Assembly (NCBI GenBank): GCA_002408465.1
Contig: DHSM01000006.1
Coordinates: 62,001-126,000 of the forward strand
DNA length: 64,000 bases
Reading direction: 5' to 3'
Source: Firmicutes bacterium UBA5286
GTDB lineage: Bacteria > Bacillota > Proteinivoracia > UBA4975
The translations under genes and the position numbers were made by a program. Shown here in pieces: positions 24,484 through 33,088 of this stretch. Each line of letters begins with the position of its first letter. The stretch's first letter is position 1. Under the pieces are notes generated by a model. The model was not told the DNA's origin and did not search any database. It saw only the letters and a program-made list of their open reading frames with translations.

Positions 24484-25234
24484 CTTCCTCATCATCCTCA
24501 GGGGGAATCCACAGTTTGAGCCCAGGGAGAATTGCGGCCTGCTTGTCAATGAGGGTCAGTATCCCCTCCTTGGCCAAAGCCAGTAATTGAGCCAGTTCAT
24601 TGGCATTAAAGGGCTGCTGCTCGGCAGTGCCCTGTATCTCCACATATTCCCCCTGGCCGGTCATGATAACGTTCATATCCACTTGGGCCCTGAAATCCTC
24701 TTGGTATTCCAGATCCAGCATACACTTGCCGTCGACGATGCCCACACTGATTGCAGCCAGGAAATCGGTGATGGGGACGAACGCCAGTTTTTCCAGGGCC
24801 ACCATCTTTTCCAGGGCCAAAGCCATAGCGACAAAAGCCCCTGTCAAGGAAGCGGTCCTGGTGCCGCCGGCGGCTTGAATGACATCACAGTCAAGCCAGA
24901 TCGAGCGTTCTCCCAATTGGGAGAGATCTACCACCGAGCGCAGAGCCCGGCCAATCAGGCGCTGAATCTCGTAGGTCCTGCCCCCGATTTTTCCCCTGGC
25001 AGCCTCCCGCACATTCCTGACGCCTGTGGCTCTGGGCAGCATAGAATATTCTGCCGTCACCCAGCCCTGGCCGAGACCCTTTAAAAAGGGAGGAATCTTT
25101 TCCTCAACGGTGGCAGTGCAGATAACCTGGGTGTCCCCGCACTCAATAAGGACTGAGCCCTCAGCATATTTGTTCACATGGGGAGTAATGAGCACCGGAC
25201 GCAACTGGTCCAGCTGCCTTCCATCACTGCGCAT
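24473..25234 (-). CDS. rph: Ribonuclease PH
   Basis: Phosphorolytic 3'-5' exoribonuclease trimming tRNA 3' ends. Family hallmarks include MLPRATGVRN, GRTYEIQRLIGRALR and CDVIQAAGGTRTASLTGAFVA, over 253 residues. It begins 2 bases after the P-loop/SAD gene and overlaps rdgB. Confidence 0.96.
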   Translation of the reverse strand: MRSDGRQLDQLRPVLITPHVNKYAEGSVLIECGDTQVICTATVEEKIPPFLKGLGQGWVTAEYSMLPRATGVRNVREAARGKIGGRTYEIQRLIGRALRSVVDLSQLGERSIWLDCDVIQAAGGTRTASLTGAFVAMALALEKMVALEKLAFVPITDFLAAISVGIVDGKCMLDLEYQEDFRAQVDMNVIMTGQGEYVEIQGTAEQQPFNANELAQLLALAKEGILTLIDKQAAILPGLKLWIPPEDDEEDEA

Positions 25235-25236
25235 AT

Positions 25237-26136
25237 TTACACTCCTTCCGGCCGGGACTCTCCTACCAACCCGACCATATAATATATCTCCTTGACAGGA
25301 TCCCAGATAAACTCTTTGAGCAAGCGAAACCCTTGAATCTCTCCAGTCCTGGCTACATGAATCCTGGGTCCCGTGCAGGGGAAGATGGTGCGCTGACCAA
25401 TCCGGATATGGTCTTCGTCGTGGTAATAAATATCCGTGTCAGCCTCAATCATTTCCCTGACCCGCTTTTCCACATACTCCAAATCAAAATCCGGCCTTTC
25501 CTGAAATTCCATGATAAAGCCGTGGCGAATATCACTGTGAAACTGAGGACGGTCATAGCCCATCTCCACAAGGACCTTTGCCGTCAAATCCTCAGCTGTA
25601 TGGGCCATTTTTCTGTAGCGGATGGATTTATAGACAACGTCGACAATTTCTTGGGGCTTAGGTCCAAATACCCCTGGCCGGGTAACAAGCACTTCTTCAC
25701 CAACGCCGATGAGGATGGAGGGATTGAGCTTGAGTTGAGGATAGAGCTGGTCAAAGTGCTCCACCACCACCCTCTTGCTCTGGAGGATAGCAGCCTTGAC
25801 GGCCTCCACCAGCTGCCAGCTCTGCTGAAAGGCCAGCTCAAATCTGGCGTCAACATGATATGTATGGGAGAGGAACCTTCCCCCCTGGTAATGGGCGGTC
25901 AGGGGCAGGGGGCGCAGGTTGATGCCTTCATCATCATTGGTCAGTTCCAGCCCGGGAAACATGCCCCGGATCAACAGGGACTTGCCGGCGCCGCTGTCGC
26001 CGATAAAGCCGATGAGACGGTCGGTGGGACTCAAATAGCGCTGGGATAAATGATTACCCAACAGCTGCAGCCGGGCCTTGCCCCGGGGGGCAAAGTACAT
26101 GGCATGAATTAAGGTCTCCTGAGCGATGGAATACAT
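25237..26136 (-). CDS. P-loop protein with C-terminal AlaRS-type SAD domain
   Basis: A 299-residue protein of unclear function. A Walker A motif GDSGAGKS lies at residues 46-53, and a kinase-like domain follows. The C-terminal 50 residues carry PCTGPRIHVARTGEI (C254, H260), clearly similar to the CGGTHVxxTGEI zinc motif of the second additional domain of alanyl- and threonyl-tRNA synthetases, which clears mischarged tRNA. An HSDIRH segment upstream could supply the other metal ligands. No tRNA synthetase catalytic core is present. It lies between the hydro-lyase genes and rph, 2 bases from rph. A nucleoside- or aminoacyl-handling role is only a guess. Confidence 0.7.
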   Translation of the reverse strand: MYSIAQETLIHAMYFAPRGKARLQLLGNHLSQRYLSPTDRLIGFIGDSGAGKSLLIRGMFPGLELTNDDEGINLRPLPLTAHYQGGRFLSHTYHVDARFELAFQQSWQLVEAVKAAILQSKRVVVEHFDQLYPQLKLNPSILIGVGEEVLVTRPGVFGPKPQEIVDVVYKSIRYRKMAHTAEDLTAKVLVEMGYDRPQFHSDIRHGFIMEFQERPDFDLEYVEKRVREMIEADTDIYYHDEDHIRIGQRTIFPCTGPRIHVARTGEIQGFRLLKEFIWDPVKEIYYMVGLVGESRPEGV

Positions 26137-26174
26137 TCGGCCTCACCCTCTCCTAGCCTAATATGTCCAAGTTT

Positions 26175-26729
26175 TCAGCGTTTAGAATATTCCGCCCGGC
26201 CTAAAGTGTAAAAGTTCTGGCCCAGGCTGTCAATAACAACTACTACTGGCATTTCCTTGACCTGCAGGCGGTGGACAGCCTCCGGACCCAGATCGGGGAA
26301 GGCCACTACCTCTGCCTGGACAATTGATTTGGCGATTAATGCGCCGGCGCCGCCAATTGCCCCGAAATACACGGCCTTATGCTGCATCAGGGCTTGTACG
26401 ACCTCCTGGCTGCGGTCTCCCTTGCCAATGACTCCCCGCACGCCTGCAGCCAACATGGCAGGGGTGTAAATATCCATGCGGGTGCTGGTGGTGGGTCCGG
26501 CAGAGCCTATCACCCGGCCGGGAGGAGCAGGGCAGGGCCCCACATAGTAAATGAGCTGTCCCTGAGGGTCAAAGGGCAATTTTTCGCCCTTCTCCAGCAT
26601 CTCCACCAGGCGCTTGTGGGCAGAGTCCCGAGCTGTATAGATGATTCCACTTAATAGACAAGTCTGGCCTGCCCGCAGTCTTGCGGTGTCTTCAACTGTC
26701 AGCGGCGTTTGCAGTTTAATAGGCTCCAT
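26175..26729 (-). CDS. Class I hydro-lyase beta subunit (fumarase/mesaconase type)
   Basis: Swivelling C-terminal subunit of the two-protein iron-sulfur hydro-lyases (fumarate hydratase class I, tartrate dehydratase, mesaconase). Family motifs are GIIYTARDSAHKRL, GPTTSTRMD and GKGDRS, over 184 residues. It overlaps the alpha gene stop in a TAATG arrangement. In the context of methylaspartate ammonia-lyase a mesaconase (mesaconate to citramalate) role is plausible; sequence alone does not separate it from fumarase. Confidence 0.85.
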   Translation of the reverse strand: MEPIKLQTPLTVEDTARLRAGQTCLLSGIIYTARDSAHKRLVEMLEKGEKLPFDPQGQLIYYVGPCPAPPGRVIGSAGPTTSTRMDIYTPAMLAAGVRGVIGKGDRSQEVVQALMQHKAVYFGAIGGAGALIAKSIVQAEVVAFPDLGPEAVHRLQVKEMPVVVVIDSLGQNFYTLGRAEYSKR

Positions 26730-27580
26730 TACTCTTCCTCCCCCTCAAGAACAATTTCTTTGTGGCGGGCAGCATGACAGTTAATATTAACTGCCACAGG
26801 CAGCCCGGCAATATGGGTGGGATAGCTTTCCACATGGACGGCGAAGGTCGTCACAGTGCCGCCAAAGCCCTGAGGACCGATCCCCAGCTTATTAATCTCC
26901 CGCTCCAACTCAATTTCCAGCTCCCGGTCCAGGGGATTAGCCGCCGGTGTCCCCACCTCCCGCAACAGGGCTCTTTTGGCTAAATAAGTCGCATATTCCA
27001 TTGTCCCGCCAAGACCGACACCGACAATAATTGGCGGACAGGGATTGGCGCCGGCGGCCTCCACAACCGAGGTGACAAAATCCACGACGCCCTTGCGGCC
27101 CTGAGCGGGCTTGAGCATGGCAAGGCCCCCCATATTCTCGCTGCCGAATCCCTTGGGGGCGACGGTAATCCTCATTTTATTGCCTGGAACCAGGCGCAGG
27201 TGAACGATGGCTGGGGTATTGTCACCAGTATTGACCCGGTCCAGGGGATGGCGGACGACAGATTTGCGCAAGTACCCGTCGGTGTATCCCTTGGCCACAC
27301 CGGCATTGATTGCCTCGTACAAATCCCCCTCCACCTTGAGTTCCTGGCCCAGCTCCACAAAAACCACAGCCATGCCGGTATCCTGGCAAATGGGCATTTG
27401 TTCGGTGCGGGCTATGCGGGCATTTTCCATGAGACTGCTTAGCATCTGGCGGCCTACAGGGGACTCCTCTGTTTCTGCGGCCTTGGCCAATGCAGCACAG
27501 ACGTCATCAGGCAACATCCGGTTAGCCTCTATGCACAGCTGGGCCACAGCCGCAGAAATTTTTTCTGCCTTGATCCTCAT
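26729..27580 (-). CDS. Class I hydro-lyase alpha subunit (fumarase/mesaconase type)
   Basis: Iron-sulfur catalytic subunit of 283 residues. The three [4Fe-4S] cysteines are visible: C65 in PICQDTGM, C181 in NPCPP and C268 in NINCHAARH. Oxygen-sensitive enzymes of this family hydrate fumarate, mesaconate or dehydrate tartrate. It is 11 bases after the DUF4387 gene and coupled to the beta subunit. I favour mesaconase, the third step of methylaspartate-type glutamate fermentation, because mal and glutamate mutase genes are nearby; fumarase remains possible. Confidence 0.85.
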   Translation of the reverse strand: MRIKAEKISAAVAQLCIEANRMLPDDVCAALAKAAETEESPVGRQMLSSLMENARIARTEQMPICQDTGMAVVFVELGQELKVEGDLYEAINAGVAKGYTDGYLRKSVVRHPLDRVNTGDNTPAIVHLRLVPGNKMRITVAPKGFGSENMGGLAMLKPAQGRKGVVDFVTSVVEAAGANPCPPIIVGVGLGGTMEYATYLAKRALLREVGTPAANPLDRELEIELEREINKLGIGPQGFGGTVTTFAVHVESYPTHIAGLPVAVNINCHAARHKEIVLEGEEE

Positions 27581-27591
27581 TTTTCATCCTC

Positions 27592-27915
27592 CTATTCTAC
27601 AGGCACTTTTATGGTCAACAGGGGCGCATGCTGCTGAGCGCCGTACACATCAGTTTCTCCCAGAGAACCGGCGGGACGGATTCTGGCAATGGTGGCCTTG
27701 ATGGCCCGGGCGGGAGGGTACTCGATTACGCCAAGGACTTTTTCAACGGGGATTTTGTACAGCTCGGCAAAGAGCTGGGGCGTAAACACTCCGGACTTGA
27801 CGGCCAAGTCAAAGGACTGGTCATCCTTAAAGATCATGTCAAAGGTAAGCTCAAAGGGTCCGGAGTTTTTGCTTCTGATCACATGGGCCAATTCTGTAAT
27901 GGGTACGCTTTTCAT
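27592..27915 (-). CDS. DUF4387 family protein
   Basis: A 107-residue cytoplasmic protein that matches my recollection of the DUF4387 family, which typically sits next to AtuA-like (DUF1446) proteins and may be its small subunit. No catalytic motif is evident. It overlaps the AtuA-like gene by ATGA and is followed by the hydro-lyase alpha gene after 11 bases. Confidence 0.8.
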   Translation of the reverse strand: MKSVPITELAHVIRSKNSGPFELTFDMIFKDDQSFDLAVKSGVFTPQLFAELYKIPVEKVLGVIEYPPARAIKATIARIRPAGSLGETDVYGAQQHAPLLTIKVPVE

Positions 27916-29255
27916 CTCTTCCCCACCTCCACAAATTCTGGCTTAAAGAAATTGGGTTCTGACGGCAGCAAATGGTGAATGCAATATTCATAAACCGCTC
28001 CGGCCGGCACATCAGACGGCGAATAGGGCAATGCCAGGTTCCCGGCAGTAGCAATGCGGCCTTCATAACCATAGTGCAGCAGCGTCGAACGGCAGAAGGA
28101 GCAAATTGTATTGGCCTTCTCCTGGGTGCTGGCAACGGCATCGATAATGATGCCAACTTCATGGCCGGGAACGGGAGTGGGTTCCAGATCCCCCATTACG
28201 CCGTTAAGGCCATAGACTTTAAACTCCAGGCTGTAATTGGCGCTGCCTTCAAAATTGTCCTTGACTGCAGCCCGCACCTGGTCCAGGACCTGCTGGAGCT
28301 GGCTGATGAAGATGGGATCACGCACCCCGGCAATGGCCAGGGTCCGGTAACCAATGAGCCGGGAACCTTCCAGCTTAATGGCATAGTCGTTCTTGACAAA
28401 GACGCTGCCGGTAACCCTGACGGTGCGCTCATCTACCTGCTGGTAGCGGGTATTGCGCAAATCCAAGGCCCCGCCCGGCCCCGGCAGCAGCCAGGGGTTG
28501 GACTTTTCATACAGGGAGTGGGCGGCCACGGATTTTACCGTGCAGCGGCGTTCTGGGTTGGTGGGGAAAAGGGTGAATCCCTCTTCATCCAGGATACCCA
28601 CCATGCAATCCCGGCCGCTGCCGGGTTCGGCGGCGATGGCGGCGCATTCGAGAATTTTGCCCATGTGCAAGGCAGGCCCGCTGGGGAAGCCTAATTTCAG
28701 GGCCAGGGCGGCAAAGACCGCCGGATCATAGGTCCGTCCACCCAGCACTACGTCGGCGCCCTGGTCCAAAGCTTCTCTGTAAGGTTCCCAGCCCATCTGG
28801 GCGACAATGTGAGTTGAGTCTTGCACATCTTTTGCAGTCAAGGCCGGCAACGGCCCCAAGGGAGTGGTTTTATCCAGGTTGGCAAGCAAATAATCTTTGT
28901 CAATATCTGCAGGAATCACAGCCATCTTAAAAGACAAGTTCTGCTCGGCGGCAATTTCTTCGATAATCTCCCGGTTCCAGGCCAAATGCACGCTGGCCCC
29001 GGACCCGCCGGCGGTTCCAATCATGAGTGGGATCTTGCGCTTTAAAGCCTCAGGCAGAATCAGGGCCAGGTCCCGCTTGACTGCAGCCCTGTCGGTAAAG
29101 GAGACTCCAGCTCCCAGATAGTAGGGGCCAGGGTCAACGGAGCCGGCATCGACGCCGATGACATCGGGATTGTGGGTCAGGCCCTCAAGAAAAGACTGCT
29201 TGGGAAACCCATAACCCAGGATGGCCGTGGGTGAAAGCACAGTTAGTTTATTCAT
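27912..29255 (-). CDS. AtuA-like (DUF1446) protein
   Basis: A protein of about 447 residues of the acyclic terpene utilisation AtuA/DUF1446 family, with the conserved N-terminal GVDAGSVDPGPYYLGAG and GTAGGSGA segments. The biochemical activity is unknown. I use the ATG at 29255, seven bases after GGAGG, rather than the one at 29261. The setting, upstream of DUF4387 and a class I hydro-lyase and close to methylaspartate genes, argues for organic-acid or acyl-CoA metabolism rather than terpene degradation. Confidence 0.8.
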   Translation of the reverse strand: MNKLTVLSPTAILGYGFPKQSFLEGLTHNPDVIGVDAGSVDPGPYYLGAGVSFTDRAAVKRDLALILPEALKRKIPLMIGTAGGSGASVHLAWNREIIEEIAAEQNLSFKMAVIPADIDKDYLLANLDKTTPLGPLPALTAKDVQDSTHIVAQMGWEPYREALDQGADVVLGGRTYDPAVFAALALKLGFPSGPALHMGKILECAAIAAEPGSGRDCMVGILDEEGFTLFPTNPERRCTVKSVAAHSLYEKSNPWLLPGPGGALDLRNTRYQQVDERTVRVTGSVFVKNDYAIKLEGSRLIGYRTLAIAGVRDPIFISQLQQVLDQVRAAVKDNFEGSANYSLEFKVYGLNGVMGDLEPTPVPGHEVGIIIDAVASTQEKANTICSFCRSTLLHYGYEGRIATAGNLALPYSPSDVPAGAVYEYCIHHLLPSEPNFFKPEFVEVGKR

Positions 29256-29292
29256 TTTCATTCCTCCCTGTCTAGCTTGTCTGTTATCCCCC

Positions 29293-29322
29293 TAAAAAAA
29301 ACCCCTGCTAAAAAGCAAGGGG
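29293..29322 (-). terminator. Terminator overlapping the gerM stop
   Basis: Minus-strand stem CCCCTTGC / GCAGGGG followed by seven T. The gerM stop codon lies inside the stem. It separates gerM from the AtuA-like operon. Confidence 0.85.
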
Positions 29323-30318
29323 ATTGGTAGATAATGGCCGCAGCACCGGCTCTGTCAAGACCCGGCCGTCGGACAAAGTAATGTTCTGCCCGTCGACAGT
29401 CAACTTGACCCCGCTTATGTTAGGCAGTTCCGTCAGGGTCAGCACAATTGCCGCCACTGCCACATCCAGCTTTTCTGCCTGGGCCAGGTCGGTGCTAAAA
29501 TCTACGACAGCCGTATTCCCCTCCATGGACAGGCGCTGCACCCTGGCAGTAGCCGGGATGACCCCCTTAAGACCGGTTTCACCGGCTGCCGGGCCGCCAA
29601 CCAGCTGTTCCAGGGCAGCAGAACCAAGCTCAGCGGCCGAAGCCACAGGCCGGGTCACTGGCACCAAAAACAGGCCGCCGGCCAAGCTGTCCATGCCCAA
29701 ATATATAGTTACTGCTACTCCGGTTCCCTTGGCAGACACCCTTGAATTTACTCCCCGTTCCCGGGTGAGCACGGCATCCACCGGGGTACCATGGCTCATC
29801 TTAGTCAGGGCATGCCCATTTACCCACAGGGTGACCCTGTCGATACTTTCAAATTCGGTAAGGGTATAAGTCAAGGCATCAAGGAGCAGGCGCTCATGGG
29901 CCTCATCAGCAGTCTGCAGCAATTGCGGACTGAAATCCACCACTGCCAGGCCATCCTTCACTGTCATTCCCAAAATGGATGTCCCTGCAGGCACCACCGC
30001 CTTGAGGCCTTTGGTGGTCAAGGACTGGTGGGCTGGCCCCCCCTCCACCAAATGGCGGATGACGGCCTTGGCTATTCCCTCTTCCCAAGGAATGTCGAAA
30101 CTTACCGGCAGGATATAATTGCCCTGGGTATCGGCCACATACAAAACGCTCTTGCGCACCTTGCCAGTGCTGCCTTCATCTGGTCCAGGCTCATCGCTAT
30201 AACCATCATCCCCCGAGGGTTCCGGGTCTTTATCCGGGAAAATCCAGTCCATCAGCCCGCAGCCGCTGAGGGGCACCACCAGCATCAAGATTAAAACTAC
30301 ACATAAGATTTTGCGCAC
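29308..30318 (-). CDS. gerM: GerM-type spore germination/sporulation lipoprotein
   Basis: Lipoprotein of about 336 residues with a basic start, hydrophobic stretch and lipobox L-S-G-C near residue 21. An acidic linker follows, then two GerM repeats (residues about 75-190 and 205-325), each with a VVDFS..L and L..LP.I..V strand-helix pattern. GerM contributes to spore peptidoglycan synthesis and germination. The GTG at 30318 follows GGAGGAAG. Its neighbours murI and rph match the racE-gerM-rph order of Bacillus, with other genes inserted. Confidence 0.88.
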   Translation of the reverse strand: MRKILCVVLILMLVVPLSGCGLMDWIFPDKDPEPSGDDGYSDEPGPDEGSTGKVRKSVLYVADTQGNYILPVSFDIPWEEGIAKAVIRHLVEGGPAHQSLTTKGLKAVVPAGTSILGMTVKDGLAVVDFSPQLLQTADEAHERLLLDALTYTLTEFESIDRVTLWVNGHALTKMSHGTPVDAVLTRERGVNSRVSAKGTGVAVTIYLGMDSLAGGLFLVPVTRPVASAAELGSAALEQLVGGPAAGETGLKGVIPATARVQRLSMEGNTAVVDFSTDLAQAEKLDVAVAAIVLTLTELPNISGVKLTVDGQNITLSDGRVLTEPVLRPLSTNPLAF

Positions 30319-30381
30319 CTGTTCTTCCTCCCCCATTTTTTTTATATATATGCTTATCTGGGGAGGAATATATTATTGAGC

Positions 30382-31623
30382 TTATTTGCGGGACTGAATT
30401 ATCGCCAGAGTTCTGTACATTTCATTGTATACCAGCATCAGTCCTTCATCAACGCCCATGCCGGGTTTTGCCAGCATCTGATCGGGACCGGTGGCCACGG
30501 CAATATTGACGCAGACCCGAGCAGACTGATCGGTCTCATTGCAGGTTCCCCCCAGGTAAGAGCCCAGGCCGGCAGTCTTGCAATAGCCTACTGCCTCCAC
30601 CAGGTTCTCGACCCCGCCTAAATCAGGAGTCTTTATCTGCAACATATGGCCGGCCTTGTGATCGGCAAAGTCCTTGATGTCCTGAAGGGTGTTGCACCAT
30701 TCGTCGGCAACGATTTCCACATCGCTGCCCATGGCTTCTACCTTTTGCCGCAGCTCAGCCAGGGCTTCAATCTGCAGATCCCGGCCTTCCATATCCACCG
30801 GGCCTTCAATGCGCAGGTGCAGAGGGCTGGCCAAATCCGCCGCCCGCGCCAGGTATTCTGCCACCCGCTCCATGTCGTTTGCAAAGGCCAGGCCAAGGTT
30901 GCCATATACGTCTATATGAAGCACGGGCTTATAGTCAGAACCCCCAATTTTGGTGACCCGCTGGCGTAGCCAGGAAATATAATCCGCCAGCTTTTCCCCT
31001 TCCCGGCCCAATTTGTCTTTGACATTGTTGATAAGGCCATGGGGGATGACATCGGCGTTTTTCAAAATCATCTTGTCCGCATTGTCATAGCGGGCATCTC
31101 CCGACTGACAGAATATGGGCACAGGCTTATAATTTGGGGTCAGGCCAAACTCCCGGACGATGGTTTCCGCCATGGTTTCCCGTCGTTCAGTGGCGGCAGC
31201 TGCCAGCACTGCCTGGCTGATGCCGTAGTACAGAGCCTGGTGTCTGGGAAACCCAGCCTGGCCGCACCAGGCATAAAAGTCAGCCATGGTTTGGCGAAAG
31301 CCAGTCAGTTCCCGGCCCAGGAAAAACTCCCTGAGCAAGGGGGTGACCTTCGCGCCATAAGCTTCAGCCACAAACAGGGGGTCCCTGCCCCCGGCTCCGG
31401 AATACTGGACCGCAGCACAGTCCCCATGGACCCACAGCCCGTCCTCCAGCGCCAGCATTACTCCTAAGCTTTCTCCCCGCTGGCGAATTGCCTTAAAACC
31501 CGGGGTAACTGCCGCTCCCTTATAGGTGAAGCCGTCACTTTCGGCGCCGGCCTTAATGGCCCGCTGGTCGTCAAAGAAAAATCCTGTCAATCCAGGCACT
31601 GTTAGTACGTCTATAATTTTCAT
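30382..31623 (-). CDS. mal: Methylaspartate ammonia-lyase
   Basis: Enolase-superfamily enzyme converting (2S,3S)-3-methylaspartate to mesaconate and ammonia, the second step of the methylaspartate route. The 413 residues match the family well, with the metal and Lys general-base region around KPVLHIDVYG, IEGPVDMEGRD, VADEWCNT and a QIKTPDLGG strand late in the barrel. It overlaps the glmE stop by ATGA, so it is translationally coupled to glutamate mutase. Confidence 0.94.
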   Translation of the reverse strand: MKIIDVLTVPGLTGFFFDDQRAIKAGAESDGFTYKGAAVTPGFKAIRQRGESLGVMLALEDGLWVHGDCAAVQYSGAGGRDPLFVAEAYGAKVTPLLREFFLGRELTGFRQTMADFYAWCGQAGFPRHQALYYGISQAVLAAAATERRETMAETIVREFGLTPNYKPVPIFCQSGDARYDNADKMILKNADVIPHGLINNVKDKLGREGEKLADYISWLRQRVTKIGGSDYKPVLHIDVYGNLGLAFANDMERVAEYLARAADLASPLHLRIEGPVDMEGRDLQIEALAELRQKVEAMGSDVEIVADEWCNTLQDIKDFADHKAGHMLQIKTPDLGGVENLVEAVGYCKTAGLGSYLGGTCNETDQSARVCVNIAVATGPDQMLAKPGMGVDEGLMLVYNEMYRTLAIIQSRK

Positions 31624-33077
31624 TTTCTTGCCCCCTGGGGTCTGCCTACCAGCATACCCTTTCCTATTGCGTAAATATCGTCGATGACCATTTGAAAACT
31701 GGGCTGACGGCCTTCCTGGCGGCCCCGTTCCTCTAACTTCTGGCGATGAAAGTCCCTAATCTCTTCGGTGAACGGCAGGTTGCCGGCATCCAGCAAGCGG
31801 ACCGCCCCATGGCTGTCCCGGGCCGGCAGCAGCCGTCCAGCATTATACCGGCTGGGGGCAAAGGGCACATCCAGGACGCCTGCGGCAAAGGCTCGCACTG
31901 TTCCCACAGCCCAGTCCCCTTCGCCCATGGTGCGGACGGTATCCAGCAGGCAGCGGGTTTCGGCGGCAATAATTTTCTTTTCTGCCTCAACTTCCGGGGT
32001 AATGGGCACAGGCTGGCCCCCGAGCATATTGATTATTTGCTTGGTAGCCATGATGCCCTGGCCGTTGGCTTCCTTGGTGGGAATGCCGTAGGCCTCATGA
32101 GGTGTCTTGGTAATGATCTTCGTCGCTCCCGACAGGGCGGCGACAGCAGCGCCCAGGCCAATGACACCGAAGGACTTGGCCTCATCCTGAGGAAAACCGC
32201 CCATCCACTGATGAAATACCGTGGAAATTTGCACATCGTAGCCATTCTTCTCCAGATACTCCTGAGCTAATTCCTTAAGAGTGAGGATGGCGGCAATATC
32301 CTGGGCAAAGTTGCCGCATTGACCATAGCCCAGAGTGATGAATTTAACTCCCTGTTCGGCAGCCAGCAGGCCCTCCAGAATAGCCACTGCATGGGAGACC
32401 GAAGGAGGCACCATCGTTCCTGTCAGAGGCCCGAAGGGCTCACGGTTTATCTCCACGCCCTGTTCATAGTACCATCCCACCAGGCGGTCCACATACTGCC
32501 AATATTTGATGGTCGCTTCCAGGGACACATCCTTGGCATAGGGAATATTGTAGGAGATGCCGCCGCCCTCAAAATCTGTATACCCTCCGGCCAAAGAAAT
32601 TTCCGCAAGCAGCCGGGCATCGGGGGTGCCGTGCCGCAGCTGAGCAGGAACAGACACAGATTCGATGATCTTGCGGCAGGCGCCCACGCCGTGATTGACT
32701 GCCGGGAAGCCATTGAGCATCGAGCGGCCGGAGGCCATGCTTTCCTCAATGCCCTTCTGGGCCTCCTCATACTTATTCTGGCGGGTATAGCTGTCAATGG
32801 TGGTGGGTAGACAGTCTGCCCCGGAATCTTCCAGGTAACGCAAAAGCTCAATATGGTTTTCAATCAGGGGCACGCCGGCCCGGGGCTGCACCAGCGTCCG
32901 CTTCTGCCGGATGGCAGCAGCCAGGACCTTGGATAATCTCTTTGTGTCAGGCATGGCCTGATGATACTTTACAGCATCTTCTAAATCCACATCCCTGCCT
33001 GTGGGCCAGGTTTGCAGGACCTTTTCCCGCATGTCAAATAGTTCGTCAGTTGTCCAGCGCATGTTTGCAACGTCCAT
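31620..33077 (-). CDS. glmE: Glutamate mutase (methylaspartate mutase) subunit E
   Basis: Large TIM-barrel catalytic subunit of adenosylcobalamin-dependent glutamate mutase, converting L-glutamate to 3-methylaspartate. The 485-residue length is normal and family segments such as LVQPRAGVPLI, DSYTRQNKYEEA and FHQWMGGFPQDE are present. It follows glmL after 11 bases and overlaps mal. Confidence 0.95.
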   Translation of the reverse strand: MDVANMRWTTDELFDMREKVLQTWPTGRDVDLEDAVKYHQAMPDTKRLSKVLAAAIRQKRTLVQPRAGVPLIENHIELLRYLEDSGADCLPTTIDSYTRQNKYEEAQKGIEESMASGRSMLNGFPAVNHGVGACRKIIESVSVPAQLRHGTPDARLLAEISLAGGYTDFEGGGISYNIPYAKDVSLEATIKYWQYVDRLVGWYYEQGVEINREPFGPLTGTMVPPSVSHAVAILEGLLAAEQGVKFITLGYGQCGNFAQDIAAILTLKELAQEYLEKNGYDVQISTVFHQWMGGFPQDEAKSFGVIGLGAAVAALSGATKIITKTPHEAYGIPTKEANGQGIMATKQIINMLGGQPVPITPEVEAEKKIIAAETRCLLDTVRTMGEGDWAVGTVRAFAAGVLDVPFAPSRYNAGRLLPARDSHGAVRLLDAGNLPFTEEIRDFHRQKLEERGRQEGRQPSFQMVIDDIYAIGKGMLVGRPQGARK

Positions 33078-33088
33078 TTCCGTCCTCC

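Noticed and set aside
27912..29255. AtuA-like gene as evidence for terpene degradation
   Set aside because: No geranyl-CoA carboxylase or other terpene genes are present; the neighbours are organic-acid and glutamate fermentation genes.
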